A DNA stretch of 35,191 nucleotides from Candidatus Parcubacteria bacterium (lineage in GTDB: Bacteria; Patescibacteriota; Minisyncoccia; UBA6257; 2-01-FULL-56-20), in assembly GCA_027449645.1 (NCBI GenBank), contig DAIDLF010000028.1, positions 1 to 35,191 on the forward strand, written 5' to 3'. Position 1 is the stretch's first letter, and each line of letters starts with the position of its first letter. Shown piece after piece: positions 1 through 7,407 of this stretch. The notes under the pieces were generated by a model. It was not told the DNA's origin. It did no database searches and saw nothing but the letters and a program-made list of their open reading frames with translations. The position numbers were made by a program, and so were the translations under genes.

Positions 1-52
1 TTCTCCGCCTCCCTTATTGCAATGGTCAAAAATTTCTTTGAATCAATCATAG

Positions 53-124
53 TGCGCCTTGTAGGGATCGAACCTACGACCTCTCCGATGTGAACGGAAC
101 GCTCTACCACTGAGCTAAACGCCC
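53..124 (-). tRNA. tRNA-Val (anticodon CAC)
   Basis: On the minus strand this folds as a 72-nt tRNA. The D-arm is GCTC/GAGC, the anticodon stem is TTCCG/CGGAG with loop TTCACAT (anticodon CAC, reading GUG), and the T-arm is GTAGG-TTCGATC-CCTAC. The acceptor strands GGGCGTT and AAGGCGC leave two G-G mismatches (positions 2-71 and 5-68), which is unusual for a working tRNA. CCA is not encoded: the discriminator A is followed by CT, so a CCA-adding enzyme would be needed. The D, anticodon and T arms are intact, so I call it a tRNA, with the acceptor mispairing noted as odd. Confidence 0.85.
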
Positions 125-182
125 TTGTTGCCTTGCCAGAAAATTGTAGCGAAAGGGCGGGAAAAAAGCAAAAACAGGGAAC

Positions 183-220
183 AAAAAAAACGGGCACCGC
201 GCGCGGCACCCGTTTTTTTT
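183..220 (-). terminator. Intrinsic terminator after rplL (may work both ways)
   Basis: A GC-rich inverted repeat (ACGGG..CCGCG / CGCGG..CCCGT, with a two-base internal mismatch) is flanked by eight A on one side and eight T on the other. Read on the minus strand it ends in TTTTTTTT two bases after the rplL stop codon. The A/T symmetry means it could also stop plus-strand transcription. Confidence 0.9.
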
Positions 221-221
221 G

Positions 222-593
222 TTACTTGATCTCCACTTCGGCGCCTGCCTCCGTGAGCTTCTTCTTGATCTCTTCGGCTTCCTCCTTCTTCGCGCCTTCC
301 TTCACCGCCTTCGGCGCATTGTCCACGAGGTCCTTCGCCTCCTTCAGGCCGAGCGCAGGGTTCACCTCGCGCACCGCCTTGATGACGTTGAGCTTGCTCG
401 CCCCGGCTGACTTCAGGATGACGTCGAAGCTGGTCTTCTCCTCGGCAGCGGCCGCCCCTGCGCCCGCACCGCCGGCAGCGGCCGGAGCCGCAGCCGAAAT
501 GCCGAACTTTTCCTCGAGGGTATGTACGAGCTCCGCGAGCTCTACGACCGTGAGGGACTCGATCTTCGCGATCAAATCATCGAAATTTGCCAT
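222..593 (-). CDS. rplL: Large ribosomal subunit protein bL12 (L7/L12)
   Basis: 123 aa, the usual length for L7/L12, the stalk protein that recruits translation GTPases to the ribosome. The N-terminal dimerisation helices (residues 1-33, with [16 protein letters not shown]) are followed by an Ala/Gly-rich hinge (about 34-52) and the conserved C-terminal domain with [12 protein letters not shown] and GLKEAKDLV. It lies 28 nt downstream of rplJ in the standard stalk operon order and is followed at once by a strong terminator. The start codon is preceded by ACTATCATC, with no Shine-Dalgarno sequence. Confidence 0.98.
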   Translation of the reverse strand: MANFDDLIAKIESLTVVELAELVHTLEEKFGISAAAPAAAGGAGAGAAAAEEKTSFDVILKSAGASKLNVIKAVREVNPALGLKEAKDLVDNAPKAVKEGAKKEEAEEIKKKLTEAGAEVEIK

Positions 594-621
594 GATGATA
601 GTTGCTTATTGTTTGCTTGCG

Positions 622-1143
622 TTAGCTCGACCTTTTTGCTTTCTGGTCCAGAAGATACATGAAGGAACGGATGGGTCCGGCAAGGACGCCGAGGAACTGC
701 GCGAGGAGCACGTCGCGCGGCGGAAGGGTGCCGATCTTCACGACCTGCGCGCCTTCGATCATTGCGCTCGCCTTGATGTCATAGCCGCCGAGCAGCTTCT
801 TGATCCACGTATCTTTCGGCATGCCTTCGGGCAATTCCAAACCGGAGAAGAACCGGTACGCCGGCCCGGCAATCGTATCCGCGCCGCCCTCGGCGAAGAT
901 CGTGCCAACAGAGATCTTGAACTGAGAAAGGTCCATATCGATGCCGCGCTCCTTGAGGGCAATGCCCAGAAGGCGCTTCTTGATGACGAGGAAGTTGGCC
1001 CCGTTCTTCTTGAGCTCGATGCGGAGTTTGCGGAGATTTTCCGCCGTCACCTTGGTGAAGTCGGCAAAAATGAGCGACTGGCTTTTGGCGAGAAGCGCCC
1101 GCGCCTTCTCGAGCTCTTCGGTTTTCTGCGCTTTGGTTTTCAT
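622..1143 (-). CDS. rplJ: Large ribosomal subunit protein uL10
   Basis: 173 aa from the chosen start MKTKAQKTEELEKA. uL10 is the base of the ribosomal stalk, binding 23S rRNA and carrying L7/L12 dimers on its C-terminal helix. Family features are visible: an N-terminal helix with LLAKSQSLIFADF, the motif LRKLRIELKKNGANFLVIKKRL, and a C-terminal segment ending LAGPIRSFMYLLDQKAK. The ORF track extends 17 codons upstream, but those codons fall in the leader and have no family similarity. No Shine-Dalgarno is present (CATCATCACC before ATG). It is cotranscribed with rplL from the promoter at 1278-1305. Confidence 0.96.
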   Translation of the reverse strand: MKTKAQKTEELEKARALLAKSQSLIFADFTKVTAENLRKLRIELKKNGANFLVIKKRLLGIALKERGIDMDLSQFKISVGTIFAEGGADTIAGPAYRFFSGLELPEGMPKDTWIKKLLGGYDIKASAMIEGAQVVKIGTLPPRDVLLAQFLGVLAGPIRSFMYLLDQKAKRSS

Positions 1144-1188
1144 GGTGATGATGGGTCGACGATAATGATTGATAAAAGAAAAACGGCC

Positions 1189-1267
1189 ATCCAAAGCCGC
1201 TGCCGTACAGAGCCTTTCCTCTATAGGGCTTACCCGCCATTTCTCCGGCGGAACCTATGATCTTTGG
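1189..1267 (-). promoter_or_regulatory. L10-leader-like autoregulatory RNA
   Basis: It lies between the rplJ promoter and rplJ. On the minus strand a long-range 7-bp stem (TCCAAAG with CTTTGGA) closes an element that contains a CCGCC/GGCGG hairpin and further GC-rich helices. In many bacteria uL10 or the L10-L12 complex binds such a multi-branched leader to repress its own operon. Position and fold fit that class. The match to the Rfam L10 leader model is inferred by eye only. Confidence 0.6.
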
Positions 1268-1277
1268 AAGTGGTCTC

Positions 1278-1305
1278 AGTATAGCGCAACCCCGCCATTT
1301 GTCAA
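1278..1305 (-). promoter_or_regulatory. Sigma-70-type promoter for rplJ-rplL
   Basis: Minus strand: -35 TTGACA (perfect), 16-nt spacer, -10 TATACT. The predicted start near 1271 gives a leader of about 130 nt holding the L10-leader-like RNA. The -35 box overlaps the stop codon of the upstream 213-aa gene. Confidence 0.85.
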
Positions 1306-1943
1306 ACCGGCCGCTTCCACTCGGTGAGCTTGCCCGCACGGCGCTCCAGGGGATGCGCAAGCCGCAGCCTTGCAAGGGCGCGCTGGGGCGCGATGGCGAA
1401 GTGCGGCGAGCGGTCGAGGGCATTGTTGATTTCCCAGAGGTCCCTTTCTGCCGTAAGCCATGCGCTTCCGAACCGCAGAAGGCTGAACGGGCGCGAATAG
1501 CTCCGCAAGGTCTTCGTGCCGTCATCCAGGAAGTATTCATGGAAAAAGGACATCGCGAGCTCGCGCGGCGTGCGATAAATGGGGTCGCGGAATCTGAGCA
1601 CGGCGTGATTCGTCTTGCTGAGGGCGCCCCAAAGCCCCCCGCGGCGGAACAGCGCCACCACATGGTCGTGATCGCCCCGGCCTTTCTGGACCTTGAGGTC
1701 CATGAGGAGCGGGGGCTCGCCGTGATACCAGAGCGCGGCGGCGGCAAGGAGCGCGCCCTCTATGCAATGGGCTTCGCGGCGGCAAAGCACGGTGAGCGGC
1801 GAGCGCGACGTATCGCCCCCGGGTTCAAAGTTGATCTTCAGGGAATCCAAAAAATCCTGGATCTTCTCCGGCGTATCCAGTTTTGCGAACAGGGCAGATG
1901 CCTCGGGATGGTCCTTCAGTGCCGTTTTCGGGAACATGCTCAT
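1302..1943 (-). CDS. Transglutaminase-like (papain-fold) hypothetical protein
   Basis: 213 aa, soluble, with no signal peptide. A Cys in a helix-like context (AHCIEGALLAAAAL, Cys60), a downstream His in DHDHVVALF (about His94) and Asp in RFRDPIYRT (about 120) resemble the Cys-His-Asp arrangement of bacterial transglutaminase-like cysteine peptidases. WGALSKTNHAVLRFRDPIY and the preceding GEPPLLMDL look strongly conserved. Substrate and role are unknown. It begins 19 nt after the ychF stop, so it is probably cotranscribed with ychF. The start could be M1 or M3. The fold assignment is by motif only. Confidence 0.7.
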   Translation of the reverse strand: MSMFPKTALKDHPEASALFAKLDTPEKIQDFLDSLKINFEPGGDTSRSPLTVLCRREAHCIEGALLAAAALWYHGEPPLLMDLKVQKGRGDHDHVVALFRRGGLWGALSKTNHAVLRFRDPIYRTPRELAMSFFHEYFLDDGTKTLRSYSRPFSLLRFGSAWLTAERDLWEINNALDRSPHFAIAPQRALARLRLAHPLERRAGKLTEWKRPV

Positions 1944-1962
1944 GGCAAATCGTGGCTATGCA

Positions 1963-2991
1963 TTATCCATGCCGGACCTCCAGCACATCGCCATCCTGCA
2001 CTTCATATTCCTTCCCTTCCACCCGGAGCCAGCCCTTCTGCTTCGCCTTGCTCCATCCGCCCGCCTCGAGCAGCTTGTCGCATGCAATCACCTCAAGCCG
2101 GATGAACTTATGCTCAAAATCCGTATGGATGACGCCTGCCGCCTGCGGGGCCTTCGTCCCCCGCGCGATCGTCCATGCGCGCGTCTCGTCCTCGCCGGTC
2201 GTGAAGAAGCTGATGAGGTCGAGCACGGCATAGGATTTCCGGACGAGGTCCGGTACGCCGTTCACCTGGGCCACGTCGGAGGCCAGATCTATGGCGAGAT
2301 GGTCGCCGCCGAGCGCCGCGATCCTTTCGGAAAGCGCGGGCGGCACGTCGGATGCGGTGCCGTTCAGAAGATAAAGCTGGCGCTTGAGGGTAAGGAGGTT
2401 GAGGTCGGCAAGCCGCACGTTCTCCTCGAGCTCCTTCACGAGCTCGGCATCCGCGCGCGGCAGATCGCCCGCCTCAAGGATCTTTTTGAGCCGGCCAAGC
2501 AATTCGCGGTCCTGCACGGCCTCCTTCTTTCCCGTGCGCGCCTCCGACTCCGATTTTGCATACCGCTTCTCCACCGACTCCAGATCCTTCAGGATAAGTT
2601 CCTGGTTGATGATCTCCAGGTCGCGCACAGGATCCACGGAATTTTCCACGTGGATGATCTCGGGGTTTTGGAACACGCGGAGGACAATGACGATCGCCTG
2701 CGTCTCGCGGATGTGCGCGAGGAACTGGTTGCCGAGACCCTCGCCCTTGTTCGCGCCCTTCACGAGGCCCGCAATATCGTAGAACTCCACGACGGCAGGG
2801 ATCTTCTTTTTTGACCTGCTCAATTCGTTCAATTTTTCCAGCCGCTCGTCCGGCACCGTAACGATGCCCACATTCGGATCAATGGTGGCGAACGGGTAAT
2901 TCGCGATCACGATATCCTGCTTGGTGAGCAGTTTAAAAAGCGTGGATTTGCCGACATTCGGGAGACCGACGATGCCGATGGAAAGTTTCAT
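1963..2991 (-). CDS. ychF: Ribosome-associated Obg-family ATPase YchF
   Basis: 342 aa, close to the usual 363. YchF/OLA1 proteins are P-loop NTPases of the TRAFAC/Obg group that prefer ATP, bind ribosomes and act in stress responses. Visible motifs are the P-loop GLPNVGKST (residues 9-17), NYPFATIDPNVG (switch I region), DIAGLVKGANKGEGLGNQFL (G3 and switch II), and a C-terminal TGS-like domain with FTTGEDETRAWTI, GVIHTDFEHKFIRLEVI and YEVQDGDVLEVR. The gene has its own promoter and a leader of about 45 nt, and CACGATCATC rather than a Shine-Dalgarno before ATG. It leads a two-gene unit with the transglutaminase-like gene. Confidence 0.97.
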   Translation of the reverse strand: MKLSIGIVGLPNVGKSTLFKLLTKQDIVIANYPFATIDPNVGIVTVPDERLEKLNELSRSKKKIPAVVEFYDIAGLVKGANKGEGLGNQFLAHIRETQAIVIVLRVFQNPEIIHVENSVDPVRDLEIINQELILKDLESVEKRYAKSESEARTGKKEAVQDRELLGRLKKILEAGDLPRADAELVKELEENVRLADLNLLTLKRQLYLLNGTASDVPPALSERIAALGGDHLAIDLASDVAQVNGVPDLVRKSYAVLDLISFFTTGEDETRAWTIARGTKAPQAAGVIHTDFEHKFIRLEVIACDKLLEAGGWSKAKQKGWLRVEGKEYEVQDGDVLEVRHG

Positions 2992-3042
2992 GATGATCGT
3001 GCAATGAATAAGCAGCGAGAGAAACCGATGCCTACAGGAGTC

Positions 3043-3071
3043 AGTGTAAGAGAAATAGCGCCGTCCGGCAA
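3043..3071 (-). promoter_or_regulatory. Promoter for ychF
   Basis: Minus strand: -35 TTGCCG, 17-nt spacer, -10 TACACT. It gives a 5' UTR of roughly 45 nt. The remaining intergenic DNA from 3072 to 3219 holds a perfect 10-bp palindrome TTGGCGCCAA near 3099 and nothing else I can name. Confidence 0.65.
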
Positions 3072-3219
3072 GGAGGTCCGAACCCTAAACCAGTTTATTG
3101 GCGCCAAATTTGTCGTCATTTCCCGCACACGGAACTTGGCTGAAAAGGCCTGATTTGCTAAGGTTTTTTCCGGACGGCATTCCGGAGCCCCGCGCAAAGG
3201 ATAGATTTCCAGTTTCTCC

Positions 3220-3247
3220 TTGCGGCATGGTGCCCTCTTTTTATAAT
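3220..3247 (+). promoter_or_regulatory. Promoter for the riboswitch-like RNA
   Basis: -35 TTGCGG, 16-nt spacer, perfect -10 TATAAT. Transcription would begin near 3254, just before the structured RNA. The -10 match and the position make this one of the better promoter calls in the window. Confidence 0.75.
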
Positions 3248-3254
3248 GAATAGG

Positions 3255-3440
3255 CATTGGATGCGGCGTCGCGGCAAGGGCAAGGCGGTCGCGTCCAAAA
3301 CAAAAGCCATAAAGGCTGGGGAACGGAGAAGCAGGTGAAAATCCTGCACAGTGCCGCTACGGTGATCTGCGCGCAACATCATGCAATGATGGCCTGCGTG
3401 CGGAAAGTCCGGTCGCCGCTCCCCTGCCGTAAACGTCTGA
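3255..3440 (+). ncRNA. Cobalamin-riboswitch-like RNA
   Basis: The conserved B12-riboswitch core is readable: GGGGAA, then a P5-type hairpin GCAGG-TGAAAAT-CCTGC, then ACAGTGCCGCTACGGTGA. These match the family signature (GGGAA, GGTGNAAATCC, GCCGCNACNGTRA). A peripheral arm follows (CTGCGCGC with GCGTGCGG, enclosing CATCAT/ATGATG). A degenerate B12 box is AGTCCGGTCGCCGCTC, against the usual AGYCAGGARACCTGCC (about 9 of 16 match). A 5' hairpin (GGATGCG/CGCGTCC) precedes the core. It has its own promoter and ends in an intrinsic terminator just before the 3563 gene. AGGCAA-type RNase P motifs were considered and rejected. No B12 transport, synthesis or B12-dependent gene is nearby. With the terminator and the promoter regions, this element accounts for most of the gene-free stretch 2992-3562. 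Confidence 0.82.
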
Positions 3441-3500
3441 CATTCCTCGAGCAAGGGAAAGTGGATACGCATTGCCGGCTTCGCCGCCGGCACCGATGTC

Positions 3501-3537
3501 CCTTCTCTCGCCGAGAAGGTTTTTTATTTTTTTAAGA
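3501..3537 (+). terminator. Intrinsic terminator downstream of the riboswitch-like RNA
   Basis: A 7-bp hairpin CCTTCTC/GAGAAGG with loop TCGCC is followed by TTTTTTATTTTTTT. A second hairpin (TGCCGGC/GCCGGCA) sits just upstream. An alternative pairing of AAGGGA (3453-3458) with TCCCTT (3499-3504) would disrupt the terminator's 5' arm, as an antiterminator would. It lies 25 nt before the next start codon, so it could gate the whole 3563-9066 operon, or simply end a free-standing RNA. Confidence 0.85.
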
Positions 3538-3562
3538 TCACCCAATTCCCTCACCTCTCCCC

Positions 3563-5689
3563 ATGAACGAAGTCCTGAACCCGGAACTGGAAGAAGCCTG
3601 TCGCGAGACCATCCCCGAAATCGAATTGCGGGAGCAGGTTCCGGAGCGCGATCCCGCAGAGGAAGGCGCGGAGCTTTCGCCATCGCCGAAAAACGAAGAA
3701 GGCGAAAAATCCGGAACCGCATCCGGCCTCGATCTCGTGCTTGAGCGGCACGGGGGTGCCGAAGAGGACTGGAAGATCACCTACCACGAGAGCGGCCATC
3801 GTTTTGATCCCGAGGCCCGGGAGCTGCTCGACGAGCACGGGAAATCGCTCACGAAGGAAATAGAGACGTCGGACGACAATATGTCTGCCGAGAAGATCGC
3901 GGAGCATTACCGGATGCTCGATCATTTCCAATCGAACCCCGACAAGCCCTATCTCCTCCCCGACTGGGTGGAGCAGACCCAGCACGGCGAGGTGATCCAT
4001 TCCACCATCGTCACGCTCGACGAGAACAACATATTCCATTATGAAACGCGATCGCACGAGGTAATGGCGGATGAGCCGGAAGAAGAGGATGCGCGCGAAG
4101 AAGTCCAAGAAGCGCCGGAGGCGGGCATCCTTTCAGATGAAATTCCCGCTTCCGATGATGCCGCAGAAACCGTGGCCAGCATCCCGGTGCTCAGGATCGA
4201 TCTCAATGAAAAGATCCTCGGGTCCCTTTCGGCAGAGCAAGCATATAGTGCAACAGCCGAAACGGCGCCGATCGAGGAAGATATTCTCCCCGCGCTCCAT
4301 GAAAATCCCCATTACGAGACTGCGCCGCATGAAGTTCTTGCGACCATAGGAAAGGATGATGGCACATCGGAAGATGCAGGTCCCGAAACCATGGAGCAAT
4401 CCTCTGTCGCGGCTGAAGCGACGTTCATGGAGATCGCGCCCGCGGAGGCGGTTGGTGCCGAAGCCGCTCCCGAAACGGCAGAAGGGGGAGCGATAACGCA
4501 GGCTGATGGGGCGGCGGCACAAGAGATAAGTCCAATCCCAGAGACAAGCGCAGAAATGCCGGTAGCAGAAGCGGAGGAAGATGGCCAAATCCATCGCTTG
4601 CCCGAAACCGTGATGGCTCCTCGTGAGACAAGCGAATCTATGCCGGCAGACGGCACTGCCGAAGCCGAAACGCTTTCCGAAGCAGTCCTCGAACCTGCAT
4701 CGAGAGAGAAAGAAGGGTCAGAGGCAGAAACAACGGTCGGAAGCGCAGCGGCAGGAGAAAATACCCCCCGGGCCGAAACTGGGGCCGAAACCAGAACTGA
4801 GGCTGAAATTGAAATGTACCCTGCAGTCCATACTGCAGAAACCAGAGAAGCTGTCCAAGTTATGAAATCCTCGGCTGAAAAGGCAGGCGCGACGAATGAA
4901 AGCGAAGTGGAAAGCGCAGAGGCGCAAGCCATTGCCCACAAGACCGCGGCGCGCGCCGGGGAATCGCATCCTCCTCTCCAGGAAAATGCCGACATCGCCA
5001 AATCAGCGGAAAGTTCGACTGACAGGCCGGCAGTAAAAGAAAAAAATGCACCGATCGAGGCTGTCTCCCATGAAGACGCACCGGACTCCGCAGGGCACGA
5101 GATGACTGGTCCCGAAGAAAACGCGTGGACACGGGAAGTGATTGCCGCGCCGCAGGAAAAAACTCTCCCGCGCGAAGCAATCGCCATTGCGCAAAAGCCG
5201 GAGGCGGCGCAACAAGAATCGGCGGTTACCGTCGAGGCCTCCTCCACTGCCCCCGCCGTCGAGGCCCGCGTCATCGCCGCCGGCACTGCCACCGAACGTG
5301 CTGCTTATCCTGAACATGAAAGCGCGGCACTTCCGGAAAGTTCCGCCGAGAAAGATTCTGATATCGCCATCGAGGCATCTGCCGAAGCATCCAACCGCAC
5401 GGAAACGGCGGCAGCGGAAGGGATGACTGGAAGGGAGGTTTTATTGCGGTCGCTCGGTATCGTAACGGAACGGCGGAGCGCAGGTGCGGGCGCGGAGGCG
5501 AAAACGGGCGCGGCCGAGACCCTGGCTCCTTTCACCGTCACCGCGGCCCGCGCGGGCGCGGCAGCGGGAGCACAGACTGCCGGAGCGAACCAATCAGCCG
5601 GGTCACGGCAGCGGGAACAGGAGCTGAAACCGCGCGAACGCGCGAGTGGCACTTCCCTCAACGGGATCACCTTGCGCCGGGCGGCATGA
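3563..5689 (+). CDS. Large acidic, mostly disordered protein of unknown function
   Basis: 708 aa, not recognised. No signal peptide or membrane segment is visible. Residues 1-170 look most ordered (TYHESGHRFDPEARELLDEHG, then AEHYRMLDHFQ). The stretch from about 170 to 640 is Ala/Glu/Thr-rich low complexity and looks intrinsically disordered. The tail is Ala/Arg-rich and ends TSLNGITLRRAA. A short motif recurs: HYETRSHEVMA and HYETAPHEVLA. It is the first gene after the riboswitch-terminator, with the AAA+ gene starting 31 nt later. A scaffold, adaptor or substrate for the AAA+ protein is possible but is only inference. Upstream of ATG is CACCTCTCCCC, with no Shine-Dalgarno. Confidence 0.8.
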   Translation: MNEVLNPELEEACRETIPEIELREQVPERDPAEEGAELSPSPKNEEGEKSGTASGLDLVLERHGGAEEDWKITYHESGHRFDPEARELLDEHGKSLTKEIETSDDNMSAEKIAEHYRMLDHFQSNPDKPYLLPDWVEQTQHGEVIHSTIVTLDENNIFHYETRSHEVMADEPEEEDAREEVQEAPEAGILSDEIPASDDAAETVASIPVLRIDLNEKILGSLSAEQAYSATAETAPIEEDILPALHENPHYETAPHEVLATIGKDDGTSEDAGPETMEQSSVAAEATFMEIAPAEAVGAEAAPETAEGGAITQADGAAAQEISPIPETSAEMPVAEAEEDGQIHRLPETVMAPRETSESMPADGTAEAETLSEAVLEPASREKEGSEAETTVGSAAAGENTPRAETGAETRTEAEIEMYPAVHTAETREAVQVMKSSAEKAGATNESEVESAEAQAIAHKTAARAGESHPPLQENADIAKSAESSTDRPAVKEKNAPIEAVSHEDAPDSAGHEMTGPEENAWTREVIAAPQEKTLPREAIAIAQKPEAAQQESAVTVEASSTAPAVEARVIAAGTATERAAYPEHESAALPESSAEKDSDIAIEASAEASNRTETAAAEGMTGREVLLRSLGIVTERRSAGAGAEAKTGAAETLAPFTVTAARAGAAAGAQTAGANQSAGSRQREQELKPRERASGTSLNGITLRRAA

Positions 5690-5720
5690 CTCTTAACAAA
5701 CACGACAACCAACGATCACC

Positions 5721-7397
5721 ATGGCCGACTTCAAAAAGATCCCCTACTACAGTCTCCGCGCGGAAGCGCTCATCGGCACCCTGCCCGTGCTGATCGGCCG
5801 CGCACAGGAGCAGGAGCGGCTCACGCGCGTCATCAACCGCCGCATCAACAACAACGCGCTGATCGTCGGCCCGAGCGGGATCGGCAAGACGACGTTGGCC
5901 TACGGCTGGCTCAAGCGCCTGAGCGAACAGGAAAAATATGACAACCTCCAGCTGATCCAATTCGACACGGATCATTTTTACGGCATCGACGAGGCGATAG
6001 GCGGCGCAAATGGCGGTGCAGGCAAGGTCTACCGCGAAGCGCTCGCATCATTGCCGCCCTGCGTGCTCTTCATCGACAACTTCGGCCGCGCCATGCGCCA
6101 GAGCTCCAGCTTCGTGCACCAGGTGATGCGCCTCTATGATATGACCCTCAAGAAGCCGGACGTGCGCATGGTGATCGCGCTCCAGCCGCAGGAATACGCG
6201 TGGCTCGAACGGGAGCATCCCGCGTTCGTCCAACTCTTCGAGACGGTCCTCCTCAAGCCGCAGACGTCGGCGGAGTACGTGCGCATTTTGGAGACGGCGC
6301 TCCCCCGCCTCAATCACGAGCACCGCATCATCATCCCCACGCAGTCGCTGCAGGAGATCGTCGCGTATGCCGAACGCTTCCCCGCGCTCGGACAGCTGCC
6401 GCGCTCGGCGATCAGCCTCCTTGACGAAGGCATCGCGTTCGCGGCGGCGAGCGGCCGCAAGGAGCTGATGGGCAACGGCGTGGCGCAGGTGGTGGCGAGC
6501 AAGACCGGCATCCCGGTGAGCCAGCTCAATCCCGACGAACTCGCGTCGCTGAAGGAGCTGGAGCAGAAGCTCGGCGAACGGATCATCAGCCAGTCCGGCG
6601 CGATCGCGAAGATCGCCTCCACGCTCCAGCGCGCCAAGCTCGGCATCCGCAATCCACAGAAGCCGCTCGGCTCGTTCCTGATGCTCGGCCCGTCCGGCGT
6701 GGGCAAGACGGAGACGGCAAAACTGATCGCAGAGACAATGTTCGGCCGCAGCGAGAGCTTCATCCGGTTCGACATGTCCGAGTTCGCGCAGGACCACACC
6801 GTCCAGCGGCTGATCGGCGCGCCCGCCGGCTACACCGGCTACGAACAGGGCGGCGCGCTCACGAACGCCCTGCACGCGGAACCGCACTGCCTCATCCTGC
6901 TCGACGAGATCGAGAAAGCGCATCCCAAAATTTTTGATATCTTCCTCCAGGTGCTGGATGACGGCCGCCTGACGTCCGGCCAGAACGAGACCGTCGACGC
7001 CTGCAACGCGATCATCATGGCGACCTCGAACGTCGGCGTGGAGGAGATCCTGAAGGCCGCCGCCGCGGGCGAGACCGACCTGAACCGGCCGGAATTCATC
7101 CAGGAAAAGATGCTCCCCTTGCTCGCCGGTGCGTTCCGCCTTGAATTCCTGAACCGGTTCGACAGCATCCTTATCTTCAACCCGCTCAGCCTGCCGGGGC
7201 TCGTGCAGATCGCCCAGCTCGAGATAAAGAAGATCGAGCGGCGGCTGGCCAAGCACAACGTGCAGTTCACGATCGATCCCGCAGTGCTCGAGGAAAAGAT
7301 AAAGACGATGACCGACCCGCGCTTCGGCGCGCGCCCGGTGAAGCGCTTCATCGAGGAGACCTGCGAATCGCTGCTCGTGCAGTCGCTGTTACAATAA
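5721..7397 (+). CDS. Clp/Hsp100-type double AAA+ ATPase with degenerate D1
   Basis: 558 aa, short for ClpA/ClpC/ClpB (750-860): the N-terminal adaptor domain and the ClpB middle domain are missing. D1 has a good Walker A (GPSGIGKTT, about 50-58), but its Walker B reads CVLFIDN, with Asn120 where the catalytic Glu should be. The usual RRFQ arginine-finger segment is replaced by VQLFETV. D2 is intact: GPSGVGKTETAK, LILLDEIEKAHP, ATSNVG, the arginine finger in FLNRFD, and a C-terminal GARPVKRFIEE. I see no IGF/IGL loop for ClpP. Likely a ClpP-independent unfoldase or remodeller powered by D2. Its partners may be the flanking operon proteins (inference). Confidence 0.88.
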   Translation: MADFKKIPYYSLRAEALIGTLPVLIGRAQEQERLTRVINRRINNNALIVGPSGIGKTTLAYGWLKRLSEQEKYDNLQLIQFDTDHFYGIDEAIGGANGGAGKVYREALASLPPCVLFIDNFGRAMRQSSSFVHQVMRLYDMTLKKPDVRMVIALQPQEYAWLEREHPAFVQLFETVLLKPQTSAEYVRILETALPRLNHEHRIIIPTQSLQEIVAYAERFPALGQLPRSAISLLDEGIAFAAASGRKELMGNGVAQVVASKTGIPVSQLNPDELASLKELEQKLGERIISQSGAIAKIASTLQRAKLGIRNPQKPLGSFLMLGPSGVGKTETAKLIAETMFGRSESFIRFDMSEFAQDHTVQRLIGAPAGYTGYEQGGALTNALHAEPHCLILLDEIEKAHPKIFDIFLQVLDDGRLTSGQNETVDACNAIIMATSNVGVEEILKAAAAGETDLNRPEFIQEKMLPLLAGAFRLEFLNRFDSILIFNPLSLPGLVQIAQLEIKKIERRLAKHNVQFTIDPAVLEEKIKTMTDPRFGARPVKRFIEETCESLLVQSLLQ

Positions 7398-7407
7398 CCA
7401 CACCGCC

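Noticed and set aside
133-1260. 375-aa plus-strand ORF
   Set aside because: Antisense shadow of rplL and rplJ in high-GC coding DNA; it also crosses the terminator.
1257-2105. 282-aa plus-strand ORF
   Set aside because: Antisense to the transglutaminase-like gene and the 3' end of ychF; Arg/Ala/His-rich shadow composition.
3167-3190. CCGGA/TCCGG hairpin next to T-run as a terminator
   Set aside because: The T-run precedes the stem on the plus strand and there is no T-run after it on either strand.
2988-3257. 89-aa minus-strand ORF upstream of ychF
   Set aside because: It overlaps the ychF promoter and the divergent riboswitch promoter, with no domain-like composition.
3357-3440. GGAAAGTCC resembling the RNase P RNA P4 motif
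   Set aside because: RNase P needs about 300 nt more and the paired ACAGAA-type 3' motif, which are absent. The adjoining core is B12-riboswitch-like, where GGAAAGTCC-type sequence leads into the B12 box.
6048-7256. 402-aa minus-strand ORF
   Set aside because: Antisense shadow of the AAA+ gene, whose domains are clear on the plus strand.
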